Part shown: piece by piece, positions 1 through 12,714 of the stretch
Layout of the letters: the number at the start of each line of letters is the position of its first letter
Numbering within the stretch: position 1 is the stretch's first letter
NCBI GenBank assembly: GCA_921293015.1
Contig: OV121092.1
Coordinates: 16,250,001-16,314,000, forward strand
Direction of reading: 5' to 3'
Length of the DNA: 64,000 bases
From: Phorcus lineatus
Lineage: Eukaryota > Mollusca > Gastropoda > Trochida > Trochidae
The notes under the pieces: generated by a model
What the model was told of the DNA's origin: nothing
Seen by the model: only the letters and a program-made list of their open reading frames with translations
The model's database searches: none
Made by a program: the position numbers and the translations under genes

Positions 1-425
1 TTTGAACAACGCTTTTAGATAAAGTATTTCATATTTTAGGAAATAGGATTCCTAGCTGATACTAATCGATGATAAGTTTGTTAGTTATGTTGAGTTATGT
101 TAGTCATATCACCCCCAAATGTAACGATTAAAATGAAAAACTCTAGTTTTCACTGTTTTAATCCACTAAATTTTTAAAAAAGATGTCATTGTATTGTGGT
201 TTGTTATTCAATATCCAAATTTTTTCACGTGCACATTATAAGAAATTCATTATTTGACCGCGTTATCTAAATCAATGATTTTAAAAAAATCAAATATATT
301 TTGTTAATATACACATGTTCCTATTTGACAGCTCAGAGTGAAAAAAATTTCCAATGTAAATTTTAGCGAACGTCAAATATTTAAACAATTTCAAGCTTTA
401 CCGGAAGTACTCATTTAACCTATAT

Positions 426-640
426 GCGCCAAACAGGAACTGCTTTGGGCTGCGGGCTTGTTTTCATTAGCTGGTTCATCACGTGACCAGCATTCAAAGA
501 TGGCGCCGTACGATGTACACTTGAGAAGGTCAAATGCAATTTGTTCCAGATGAACCTTGTAGCCTAAAGCTGTTCACCTAGTCGGGAGGAAACTCCATAT
601 ATCCACACCCTACCCTGCACATTCGCAAATATTTGGCGCG
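426..640. promoter_or_regulatory. Promoter-like motif cluster, also resembling a dispersed repeat
   Basis: This CpG-containing patch stands out from its AT-rich surroundings. It holds GCGCCAAA at 426-433 and TTTGGCGCG at 632-640, which resemble E2F sites in opposite orientations. Between them are a CACGTG E-box at 480-485 and AAAGATGGCGCC at 496-507, close to the YY1 ATGGCGGC motif. Such motifs cluster at metazoan promoters, so a transcription start is possible. Against this, TCACGTGACCA followed by ATGGCKCCKTAC recurs at 13051-13080, so the core may come from a repeat. No first exon can be identified beside it. Confidence 0.2.
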
Positions 641-2901
641 GAGGGTACTCATGTGGCGTTGTAAGCATCAGATATACATTTGTATATTAGGTGAATGGTC
701 ATTCAAGTGCATTGTAGTACAGGGAAGTGGTTTTCTCCTACATTTTTCGCTAACAAACACGTCAGTGACAGTGTTATCATGTCTAATGGTGGCGTCATTA
801 TAACGTCACAATGTTGGACATGTAAAAACGGCTATGGTAAAAATTACGCCCGCCTATTATGAATAATTCACATTGATTTCATGTTCCATTGAATCACCAG
901 CTATGCGTGTTTAGATTAAGATTGTGAATCAAATCTTTTGTGCATGAAGGTATAATATTCACCTAGTACATGTAGTTGTGCAGTAGGTGTTGTGGGTTTG
1001 ATTATGTACCCTTTCACACCATTCCTCCTCCCATGTATCCTGCATAGCCGCATATAAAATTATATGTCTACCAGGATCTGATAGGTTGGCACCACTCTCA
1101 CGTTTCATTTGATCTGTAGATTTGCAAAAGCAAATTTCTTGATGCAGCATATGAAGATAAAGAATATAATGATGGGATCATAAACACGTGTCATCTACAT
1201 AGTTAACAAATGTAACATTGTTTGAGATCACACCATCTGCTAAAGAACAAATTCTTGCTCGAGTATCTTGATTTCGAACCCACATCCTCAAGGCTGGTAA
1301 CCTTTTAGCACGGTTGATGCTGAAGGGGGTTCATGACTGGGTTTGGATTTACACTAATGCAGACAGTGTGATCCCAAACATAACATTGTTACAGTATCAT
1401 GGCATATCTTTAGGGAGTCATGGCGAGCACCCTTAGTTCAATGTTCTAATTGAACCACCGATTCTCTCTTACTAGCACCTTTGTACTATTTGACTGGCTA
1501 TATCAACATGTTGCACAGTTCTTATTAAGAGAAATCGTATCCGCATGAAGAATCATTGTTACAAATCTGACGTTGAACGGAGATGATGAAAAGCGCCCCA
1601 ATGAAAAGTAACCCAGTAAGATTTGCTTGTTTACATTTCATCTCTGACCAGTAATGTGATAAACTGATTTATTCAATCGAACAAGATAAGCACAAATTGC
1701 ACAAAGCTACCTCAATACTGTGGGCTATATCTGCAGTATCCCTAGGCAGCATTTAAACCATACTCGTTTTCCTTGACAACAAATGATGCACTGTACGAAG
1801 CAAAAAAAGCAAAACAAATTGTTGGACTAAGGCTACACATTCCAATTTGAATGTATTAGATACAAGAAAGCAAACCACCAGCATCTGAATGGTTGATAGC
1901 AATTAAAGAAACGGTTGTGTTGGGGGTATTGTTTCGATAGCATAATCCTGTTTACACATATGATATGTCAATAATGAAATAGTTTATAGTACATGTTATA
2001 GCATATTCAGTTGAGCACAAGGTACTGTGGGTACTACTTTATTCGCGTTTGATCGAATCATTGGACAAATAACAATATATTCATTCCAAATGAACCAACT
2101 GGAAAAATAAAGCAATTCATCGGTGCTACGAGAGCTTTAAATCCCTGCTACGGCATAACAATTGGTGCATTTACGATAAAGATAATTATTTATTATTTGT
2201 ATATTCATCATGTCATCAATTACTTAAAAAGAAGAAATAAGAAAATTAAGCCAGTTCTTTTAACATTTCAAATAATTATTCCCCGCTGCCAGAGATAGAG
2301 TTAAAGATGGCGTATTCTCGCTCGTCCCTTTAAGACTCTCAATGACTGATGACCTTTAACGATAGGCATTGGTTGTACGAAGCACATTAAAAGCAACTTT
2401 ACACGATCCGCTTGACACCGTTTTTAACTTTGAACTTTTACCTTTGACATATATCCTGATATCCTAAAAATGTCTTGTTCAGTATTTGTAAACAATGTGT
2501 ATCTTGTTGATATAACCTTTCCGATGAGTCTGTATGCAAACAGTAGTCTTTTCGCCTACGGCATATTAATAAATAAGTATTTTTACACGTATGATAATTA
2601 TTTAATTATTACATTTTACTCTCAAGAAAGTCAGGTCCAAAGTTCGAACCCAATTCTATTAATAAACTACCCTGAAATGAATGAATTGGAAGATAAGTAT
2701 ACAATCAGTGGTCTTTTATATATCAGTAAGTGAATAAGTGTACGCTTATAATAATTTGTAAAAGCAAATTAGGTAGTTACGATTTAAAAAAATGTAAATT
2801 GTACTATAATGTTTTCGGATAAAACGAAAAAGAAAAAAAAGATTGTTTTCGGCTTCAAAGAACTAACAAACCAAAAGCTTTTAAGCCTTCCGAGTGAAAT
2901 A
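641..2901. other. No recognised gene
   Basis: AT-rich sequence with only short frames. The longest is 87 codons at 2470-2733, rich in Y/N/I as expected from AT-rich DNA and without a recognisable domain. Positions 797-814 contain cgtcattataacgtca, a loosely palindromic CRE-like stretch similar in style to the fuller CRE pairs elsewhere in the window. Confidence 0.5.
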
Positions 2902-2903
2902 TA

Positions 2904-3332
2904 CAGCTGCATTCCGAAAGTTTGTTCACCTACCGGTGTATCATAGTGCAGTGTATAATGTTTTGAATTTCATTTTGACACCAATTGCATTACTTCACTT
3001 CCAATGACATTATACTTTCTAATGTCGATGTGCGACTTAATAATTCTGCAATATATCATTGAATAGGTGGATAATGCAATATTTCTAACTAAGAAGAAAC
3101 GAGTTTTCGAAATGTTGACCGGGATCACTTCAACGAGCTGCCAAAAATCTTACGAAAAAGTTAACTGTATGATATAAAATTAGAATATGTTATAGAGCAT
3201 TTAATCTTTGTTTCTTATCTCAAAACAAAACAATATCAGTTTTGATTTCTCCATGATTTGATGAAATACCAAAATACATGATATTTGCACTGAGACAGGC
3301 ACGTATGTGAACAAACTTTCGGTATGCACCTG
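2904..3332. mobile_element. Tc1/mariner-type MITE with 30-bp TIRs and TA target duplication
   Basis: The left end at 2904-2933 begins CAGCTGCATTCCGAAAG. The reverse complement of the right end at 3303-3332 begins CAGGTGCATACCGAAAG. The two match at 27 of 30 positions and are bounded by TA at 2902-2903 and 3333-3334. TIRs starting CAG, with a CCGAAAGTTTGTTCAC-like core, and a TA duplication are typical of the Tc1/mariner superfamily. The 429-bp element holds no transposase frame, so it is non-autonomous. The few mismatches between its ends suggest a moderately old insertion. Confidence 0.8.
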
Positions 3333-3849
3333 TACACCATTCTATACGGTTCCAGACAGGTGGTGAGTGTTTGTCTTTCTCCGCCACTCAGTTGGTCTGT
3401 TCTTACAACAGCTGACAAACCTCAAGTCTACAAACTACCATTGTTTACACGTTCTGTGTGTTTGGGCGAGTTCCGTGTTGCTAAATATACCTACACCCAA
3501 AGTACTTACATGGACACATGTCGAATCTGTCAAAACAAAGTCTATTTCTTCTTTCATCAGAATTTTTTGTTGTAACAGATAGCTATAGGGAAGGGAAATC
3601 AAAGTATATTGGACAACACGTAACTGGACGAAATTATGATAATTCTATTCACATCTGACACACAGCTTATGGTATAGAATCCAATACCTTTGATTTATTT
3701 TCTCAAGAATATTACATAAAGGTCTGCCCCTACAAATGTTTAATGTTTTGTAAAATGTTAATTTATCGATCGAGGTAGGTAGGTACATACATGTATTCGT
3801 GTACAAATAAAATCATTTTAATTTCATAAAGTGCCATCTCTTGATTGCG

Positions 3850-4145
3850 GTGAGTTGATTTGGGTTTAAAGACGATTTCAAAATTATTTTACTTAAATTA
3901 AGCCCGCTAGTATTATTACAGTGAGAAAGGCCGCAACGCCCCTATGGCTATGCATTGCGGTGAAACCTTAGAGCATATGGTGGAACTAGCGAAACATGGG
4001 TGGTACTGCGGTGAAATTCAGTGTAGCATTGCACCCAAACCTTCAGCTTCTAGAACAGTTCTCAACTGCGGACAAAATTGCCGAGTCTCTGGATCGATCT
4101 CCGGAACTCTTGATCTGAAGTCGAACGCTCTAACTACTGTGCCCC
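3850..4145 (-). mobile_element. tRNA-derived SINE, copy 1
   Basis: Read on the minus strand, the 5' end at about 4145 gives GGGCACAGTAGTTAGAGCG, which resembles a tRNA A box, followed by GAGATCGATCC (plus 4091-4101), which resembles the B box. The body runs down to a tail at 3850 that reads GTGAGTTGATTTGGG on the plus strand. The same body is found at 17556-17832; both share TAGCATTGCACCCAAACCTT and a block around GGTGAAACCT. The tRNA-like head, an unrelated body and a GTGA-type tail are SINE hallmarks. A plus-strand frame of 110 codons at 3944-4276 runs through it and is not a gene. The exact ends are uncertain because the copies are diverged. Confidence 0.65.
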
Positions 4146-7100
4146 TTTTGAGTATGAATATGATATATAAAATAAGTATAAAGTACACATTCATGGAACA
4201 GGGTCAGTCTCTGCGCAAAAGTTACGCATTCCAATTGTCCAAAATAACATGTAATAACAAGAGTAACAAAAAATAACATGTCAAACAATGTATTTCATAA
4301 AATACCATTTTTGGGTTGATAAATATATTTCCGTAGGTGAAGTATGTTGTTATACATGTAGCTTCGTAATACTGCATGACTGAACGTTTCAATATGTCAA
4401 AATCGATTTCCAAATGAAATTTTGTCGGTTAGGTGAATGTTTTTTGTGTTCAAGGAACATAATCTCTAGGATAGACAGATTAAACATACAAATCTGTTCA
4501 TGTACGTTGAAGGCATGTTTTATTCATAGGCCTAAATGGAATAAAGAGAGACTTCAGAAACTGATCCAAAATGGCGGCAACCAGATTTGGGACTACAAAC
4601 AGAGGAGCGTGCATATAATGTTTATGTAACCGTAATTTTTTATGTCAAATTTCAGATTAAATGTATATGGTAGGTTCTATATCATATGATATTTTACTCT
4701 TTCGGTATAAGTTTATTTACTGAACATTCTCAGTGTTCAAACCAAACATAGGTAGAGCATATTGCGCTGTTTCCTAGGGGAACATGACTTTTTCATGCTC
4801 ACAGTATGTTAGTCTCGTGTCCCTTCGGCCAAGTGAATATCGATTCATGACCAATCGATGACCAACGATAATAAATCAACATTATCGATATCATTTAAAG
4901 TATATTTTATAAGCATATCTCATTTTCCCCAATAAATATTAGTTTCGACAAAATGTATTCATATATATTTTTTTCATTTGCATGCGATGTCTTTATTTAT
5001 ATAAAACAACTTGCTACTGCTCCTTAAAGTTTTGGATTCATAGACAACAGTCATTAAACATAGTATCACCTTTTTACACTGCTAATGCTAATTTGAACTT
5101 CTTTACGCACTTTATGCACTTACATTAAGTGCCTTTGGCAAATAAAAAAAATACATAAAAATAATGAAACTGTATTATTTACGCATCAAAGTTAATTGAT
5201 TAAACCTTAAAATAACGATTTTGACTTGAAACCTCGAAGATTTAATCATCATGTAAATAGTGATCATCTTGAAACGTGACTAGCCTTTGATAAACAGAAA
5301 AAGCTCGTTTTTTGTGTTTGGTCTGTTTCAAAATAAACCCATATTTTACACAGAAACTTGTAATGAGCACTAAAGTACCGTAGTTCGAGGTGGGAATGTA
5401 ATATAAGATCGATGAAAATTATATAAATCTCCATTGAAAAAGTTTAAAACCTCTGTCAAAATGTCATAGGCCAGGTTATCTGCTTTGTGGAGGATGAGTG
5501 TAATGGGAAATATAGGTTAATAGAACTCAATTTTTCAACAAGGTGCAGGTGCAGAGACACGTGTACTTAAATCAACCTCTACCCTTCCTGTTACATTAGT
5601 GTCCTTGTATCTGCGAAGCCCCTAAAATACCCTGATATCTATCAAGACACATGCCTCATATTGCTCTACATATAAAATTTCCATTCAGCAAAAGCGGCGG
5701 TACACATGGCAAGGAAGGGGTGAATTTGAATAATAAGTTACCATTCGCTATAAACAGTCACAAATAACCACGATGCCAGACATTTTATAAACATTATTTA
5801 TTGTAAGAGATTAGGGGATTAAAAGGCTGATGTAGCAAGGTTGCCTGTTCTTTCCCCATTTATGATGTATATTCGCTCTGCCCTGGAAAGTATTGTCTGT
5901 CCGAATAACTTGTAAAAAGTTATAATAGAAAGTTTATGGTAACGATTCAGGTTAAATACTAGAAATTCGGAAACATACACTAGTTCTGCACTAAGTATGT
6001 TCTATGAACCTCCAGGCCAAGATGCTATGTTAATTGAACTTTGTAAGCTCCCTTCAGGGAAAAACTACTTTTAAAACTTCTTTGCTTACGTTACAAGGGA
6101 TTAGGAATAATTATGGTTTTGGGCGAGACCATTATAGCTGTTCATTATTTAAGAAAGTAAACCGGCGGTGGTTACCACAACCAGAAAAATGTTTCAGGAT
6201 TTCAAGTGGCTAATATGCCATTTGAAAAGATCTGATTTAAGTTGAGATGCACTCCGGCAATGATGGACATGTTTTTACACCATATATAGGACAGAGCAGT
6301 CACTGGTGAATCACAAACAACTGTCAATTCAATGTGGGAAAGGCTTGAATGTCCACGAAGCAGTATCCTGGGTACCAGGTTGGATCTGAATTGAGAATGT
6401 CAACGTATGCAAACAAGGTCAACAAATCGTATACCTCCAATGAGTTTAGAACCACAAACGAGTCTTTCGGTATAGGAGGACATCAGATATAGAGTAAATA
6501 TAGTAATAAACATAACTACTTCACAACTAACCATTTCGTATTAGATTTATTGACAATGATGTGCTTAAAGACAAAGAAAGTTAACTTTCATTATTCATTG
6601 TTATTCAAATCATCGTTGTTTTCCCAAGAAATCAAACAATTATAGAGAAATCTGTTTTCTGTTGATATTCAGTGTTGGCAGAGGAAATATTCTTGCAAAA
6701 ACGTTGTATTAAAAGCACCACCTTTAAATCTTGTTCAGTATTTTAAATCTCAAAACAGAAGTATTTTCAGAAGTGTACGATGTTGTCGCCTAAGCGTATC
6801 AACTTTTTAATATGGAAAAACCTATTATATTGACCCCTTTATATCATTAAATATTTCCTTAAATCTTCCTCCTTACAAATATGGCTTTACCTTAATCCCG
6901 GCTTTAGTTCGGATTACAGATAGAATCCCCCAAAAAATAATTTCTTTAATTCAAATTAATTTAATACAGAGAATTCCCCGGAAAGTAAAATTCTTAACTG
7001 ATAACTAACAAAATTCAACAATAATAACTTTTAAATTCACTTGAATAGCACGTATGAAGAAATAATAAGACACGGATCTCGGAGAAATACAAATGCTCAT

Positions 7101-7689
7101 GCTTTTTTAAGAAAAATTGTATTTACTAAATTACGCCCCTTCTTTCTCATCACAGTCTTCGGAATGCGAATGTGGATAAGTTGCAGATAAAGTAGCCTAT
7201 TCGTATAGTAGTCAAACAATCTACCTGATATGTGCTCTGGCTTCCTCTCTTTAGCTTCAAAGCACGCCGACAGGTGTAGGCGATTCACACCTGTCCGAGA
7301 CATTTACAGGTGAACGTGAGAGGGGAGCGGGGGCACATCAATTATACAACCGGGAAACAAGCTAATGATGAAACTTACTATAAAGATTCAAGAGAGGGAA
7401 TTAATAGCCAAATTTGTAACAAAATACACTCAAGTTAACCTAATTGGTGGACGCAAAGTAAGAGGCCTTACATTTTTACAGGGAGGGAAAGGCTGCAAAA
7501 GTGGAAGAAACAAACTACCCAATCGTGTTCAAGGGCTGCCCATCCTTTGAAAAAAAGCATGGAACATTCTTTCACTTTATTTTGAAGAAAATATATAAAC
7601 AATCCATGAAGGGATGTAACTTCTTATTGCATTTGAAAGAAAGGGTAGCAGACCTATATTTAGTCGTTGGTAATGTGTGTGTGTTGGTT
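4146..7689. other. No recognised gene; single YY1-like site
   Basis: AT-rich, with frames under 75 codons. AAAATGGCGGC at 4568-4578 matches the YY1 consensus core but stands alone. No tandem array or TIR pair was recognised. Confidence 0.5.
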
Positions 7690-7726
7690 GGGGGTGGGGC
7701 GGGGAGGGGGGGGGGGGGGGGGGGGG
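7690..7726 (+). repeat. Poly-G tract with strong G-quadruplex potential
   Basis: The plus strand carries G5-T-G4-C-G4-A-G21. Four or more G runs separated by single bases fulfil the usual intramolecular G-quadruplex pattern. It lies after a GTGTGTGT/GGTTGGGG stretch, so it may have grown from a GT/GGGT repeat. Two overlapping frames that translate it into poly-glycine or tryptophan-rich stretches are artefacts. Confidence 0.85.
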
Positions 7727-10700
7727 TGGTGTCGAATCGGCAATGGCTATATCTCTATAATAACGTTTCGTATTAAAACATTACAAAAACAACACCAATC
7801 ATCAATCCGCTTTTCGTCTTCATGTAAACCCCTGAAACTATATTTTCGACGTCGTGCGAATACCCCAACGTATCTCTCTATTAGTGTTTATTTGGTAAGT
7901 TTTACTAACACAACCCATGAATGATTTCTGTCAGTATCGAACAGTATAATAATAGCATGGCTTCATTGGTGTAGTAGAGAACAGTTGATGGGCTAGTTAA
8001 CCTAGAAGTTGTCTAGATAAAACAGCCCTTGTTTTATAACGGCATGTAGTATCTTTCATTCTAGGATACCTTTGACTTGGAAATAGTAGATCTCGTTGAA
8101 ATGAAGTATTAATTAACCATCATACTTGCGTTTGAATAACCAAAAGCCAAATATATGCCATTTACTTGTTTTCAATGATAATCTAGGAAAGGCCGGATAC
8201 ATGTGCAGAAGTCGGAATGTTACATCACATTTACTAGATCATAAGTATGGAACACTACCAAGCTAAGGTTTTCATTTGTGCTGGTGTATATAATGTCCCA
8301 TCGTTGGACAGGTTTATCATTGTAGACTGATAGCATGTTTTCCGCAAATCACATAATATATCAATTCTCTTTGGAGACGTCCATGGAAAAAAATCGACGT
8401 GTGAATATGCGTAAATCGATGCGCCGTCCGCTCAGCATCTGGCCAGGCACAATTACCATTCAACATGTACGTAGGCCATAAGCTCTTGAAATAAACATAA
8501 CTACTTCACAAGTATCCATTAGCATGGCGTCAAGTATACCTATGTTCTACACATACAACTTTAGTGCTGATTTAGGGCTTCGGCCAATTCTACAAATTAA
8601 GAAAACAAGGACCTCCCTACAGGCTATGGGTTACAGTTAAGGCAACGTATAAACTTTATATAGTGTTTAACTTGTACATGTGACAGTGCATGTTATCACA
8701 GCAACTTTCAAGTCAGGTATACAATGTCAGAAGGATCTTAAGGCACTATCGCACGTATTTTCTCTTTCAAATCAGCTATTTTAAGGCATGATGGGACACA
8801 GACATTCAATTTACCTCTCTATCTATGCAGTAGAATATGTACAGATCTTTAAATTCGACCCGCAATCAAAAATGAAAAAGATTAGACGACCAGCTGTTTA
8901 GAGATATACAAAATCTAAGGTCAGCTGTGCACAAAAAGGTTTACGTACTGATTGTTGAAAACGGCTTAACTTGTAGTGTGTGCAGCTTTTGCAATGACCT
9001 TAACCGAAAACAAAAGATAAAATATTGTTGATTAAGACAATCATTGATTGATTTAATGAACACAGTATTATCAGCCGTTTTGCTTTTCTGTATGCAAAAT
9101 GTATTTATTTCCGGTATCGTACTAAGTCATTGAAACGTTGCATTAAATACTTCTGGTCTTTTAAAGGAATGAAAACATATAAACCTGCTTTGATAATAAT
9201 GTAACTATTGCCACACATTCAGAAGATCATTTAAGACAATAATAATCAATATATAACTCAATAAATGAAGTACAACAAAATATTTTGAGAAAGAAAAATA
9301 TTTTACATTCGTATGCAATCATGTTTTGATTTGATAAAAGGACATGTTGAAATGCTTATTGTTAGAATAACAAAAGAGAATGTTTATTTTAACAAGAGAT
9401 GAAAATAATAGATCAAATTTTGCTTAATGTACAATTTGGCATATTGGCAAATGTTCTAAGCAGGAAACTAGTTCTTTTTATTGAATCTAATGAATTTTTT
9501 TATTGCGCTTACGATTTGCAAGAAATAAATAGCTTAGAATTAGCACCTGAGTCCATTCTCATCAAATACTTCTAAAAGATTAATTACTAAAAGTCTATTC
9601 CCAAACCCCGCAGTTACGTATCTGGTTAAATCTCCAGACGGTTCAGATGAATATATGCGGTATTATCTTTTGAAACTCACATCCATAAAATCAATTTTTC
9701 ATTTTTTTGGCAAACGTATTCCCGAGAATGAGAAAACATTAAAGAAGGTATCCTTCGATGTCGACACTTTTGTGTAACTGTTGACGTTGCGAAATTTGTA
9801 TGCTTCAGAATGCAACGAGCGAATATTATGGATTAGGTTTGGCTCATCGCTTAACTACGTCTCATTTTAAAAGTTCAGAACTAATATAAAACTTGCTAAG
9901 AGCAGTGTCTTTCATCTTCAAACAAAAGTCAAATATATTAAGAGTTAAAGATTACTAGCTCTAGTCTATGCTAAAAAATGAAATACTTATAGGAATTTTT
10001 CAAAGATCTGCTTTGACGCTCGTGTTTCATGTTTTATTTGATAAAAGCTTTCTTGATTGACAAACATGCATTCATTTTTGCTTACAATAATTTCTTTTTT
10101 AAAGTAATAACTATCATGACTTATTGCAACCCATGTAATCAAAAAGGTTTATCAGACTTCTTCCAAATCACATTTGAAATGCCTCGCATTAACACATGCA
10201 AGTCTGATAAAACTTTTACAATGAACTTTGTACTTACACGGGAAAACCTATAATCATGTTACAAAAAGGTTTAATCAAGGTGCTTAAACCAAACGACAAG
10301 GAAAATGTCTCGATTTGACACTTTCATTTACTATAACAATGGACCTTGCACTTGTTACGAACGATCTAAATTAACCAATGGAAATAACATGCAAACTTTC
10401 CAAACTTTCACTAGACTATATACTAAATAGACACTATATATTCTTTTCCAATTAAGATGTCTTTGAAATTGATGCAAAATACCTTATCTGACGTTTTGAA
10501 ACCAAAACACGTACATCGACTCTCATATTCATCCAAAAATGTTACATATAAGGCAATTGCCTTTTTAAAAGGTTATCAAACACCAGTCTTCTCAGCGAGC
10601 ATCTGAGTCACATATCGTATTTACATTACTAAATACAATATATATGAACCTAATAAACACAACTTACTCATTATTTTCTGGGTTAGTTTTCAAAATGACG

Positions 10701-11833
10701 TTGTGTTGATTTGTATTTACAATTTAATTTATAATTAATTTAGGCAGTGTAGTCATTATATTGAACCGAGTGGCGTTGACATCAAAATTTTCAGCATCAT
10801 TTTTTTTTGGATGAAATTAGACAATGGAAAATGTTTGTCAAATATATGACCAAACAACCAACGGAGTATCACTTTAGCTATCCATAAATGGACACATTTA
10901 TTTACCTTACTTTGAACTTTGTACTTTTCGTTCAGAAACATGATTTTTTTCCCAAGTTTAGCCTGCACGAGACTGCACCGGTTAGGTTTATAATTATATT
11001 GAGTTTTGTGTAACATTTTCACGTGTTGCTGTAAGCCCAGTACAAACAAACCTCTACCAGCCGCTAGACTCTATTTTGTGTGACATTTTGAAATCTTTGC
11101 AGCTAACAAATAGACTACTTTATTCGTCGAGATGAGAACAAAATTAGTTAAACAAGTAACATATGTACCAGCGTTTTAAATTGCATTTTAAAGTTACTAC
11201 TACACCCATATATGTAAACAATGAGGCCTAATCGTTTTTAAACGTTTTAAAGTTAATAGTGCAACTAAAGAGTCATTTTTCATTGCGACTTTATTGCAAT
11301 TGATGCTTTTAAAATCGGGGGCCGATTTCGATAAGGAACATCCCAAATAGCAAGAGTAGGCATTGCACAATATGATAATGCGCATAACTTATGAATATTA
11401 TGAAACTATCAATATATTATTGTGACAACAAATGTTTCTTATAGACAGAATTATAATTTCTGTCCCATCCATTACAGTCATTACTGTTTCTGATTTTCAG
11501 ATCATCTACGAAATCTGCATTTTGCTAAGATCGTAGTTCATGCGAATCAAACGCAACCTTGCATTTATTCAATTTGCTTTTTCAATTTGAGTTTGTCATT
11601 TAAATGCATGCGCATTTTTAGGAATTACTGACTTAATAAGTTCTTTTAAATTTGGCTGTTACTTGTAACTTGTAACATATGAAGATTCTGTGTTTTAAGA
11701 GAAAGGAGCAACAGTGTCATAAACATTTAAGTATAGTTTATCTGCTTTGATAAATATAGTGACTTAATTTAACATTCAGAATAAAGTAAAGTGACAGACA
11801 CTTATGACACTGCCTTGACCACCGAGACGACAA
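7727..11833. other. No recognised gene
   Basis: AT-rich sequence without convincing coding frames; the longest is 97 codons on the minus strand at 10756-11049, with no recognised motif. No clear terminal or tandem repeats were seen. Confidence 0.5.
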
Positions 11834-11883
11834 TGACGTCATATATTTACACCATGACGTCAAATATTTTGCCAACGCGTTGG
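11834..11883. promoter_or_regulatory. Paired CRE palindromes plus a 12-bp palindrome
   Basis: Two full TGACGTCA palindromes sit at 11834-11841 and 11855-11862, with starts 21 bp apart. They are followed by the perfect palindrome CCAACGCGTTGG at 11872-11883. TGACGTCA is the known CREB/ATF site. TTGACCA at 11813 and TGGTCAA near 11895 are inversely repeated around the group, so the patch may be a small palindromic element and not a host enhancer. The same 21-bp pairing recurs at 15549. Confidence 0.5.
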
Positions 11884-12568
11884 TTTTTAATTATGGTCAA
11901 AGATAACATAATCAAATGGTCTATTTATATTTTATAAATATATCTTTTACAACAAATAAATTCAATATATTGGAATTGCTGTCTGCTGTAGAAGCAAATG
12001 TTGGAAATGGTTACTTTATTTGAAGGTGGCTATCATAATCGTTATACAAGGCTTTTGTAAATATTATGATTATTACACAATAAAGACTTAGCCTCAAATA
12101 TTATATGTAGCGTTCATGTGTAACGTCCTTATACAAACCTTTTTGTACAAATCAAATTACGCATTTGACTTCATTCATAATTGTTCAAAATAAACTTGAC
12201 AGGGATAATTTCCAATTTAGATGATTGAAATCTTGACGAATGCCAATTGAGAAACACATCATTATTATTTATTCACAATCCCTCACTATTTTGTTCCTTT
12301 AAAAAACTAGCAAAAGGAAAAGATGTTGAATATGTAGTCTTACTCTGAATATATACATCTTTAGTAACACTTATAATGTTGATATTTGATAGGTCAGACA
12401 CTCTACATGTTACCTGTTTTAAATCTGACTACTAGAATTTTACGATATCCCACCCATGTTTTATACTGTTGCTATAAACATTTAAAATCTGGACGTACAT
12501 TATGTTACCAAAAATTTAACAATAATTATGTAAACTCTTTCGCACCTGTTAGCATATCAATGTAGAAA

Positions 12569-12714
12569 CGTCTTAGTTCCTTCTTTTTTAGCACATTTAA
12601 TGGAAGATGTCTGTCATTGAATGAAATGCTTTTATGTCCAATGAATATGTCTAAGTTCCTTGTTCTTTAGCATAATTGCTGTTAGATGTCTGTCTGTCTT
12701 ATGACATGTTTATT
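12569..12714 (+). repeat. Degenerate tandem duplication, about 79-bp period
   Basis: A block starting CGTCTTAGTTCCTTC at 12569 and containing AGATGTCTGTC is repeated from 12648, starting TGTCTAAGTTCCTTG and again containing AGATGTCTGTC. The halves are related but diverged. No frame spans both. Confidence 0.5.

Noticed and set aside
4091..4140. Possible functional tRNA gene on the minus strand
   Set aside because: A- and B-box-like motifs are present, but the cloverleaf arms are not intact and the same head-plus-body recurs at 17.8 kb, so it is a SINE head.
3944..4276. 110-codon plus-strand frame
   Set aside because: Runs antisense through the tRNA-derived SINE.
7501..7924. Two overlapping plus frames with glycine or tryptophan runs
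   Set aside because: They cross the poly-G tract and have no homology or splice context.
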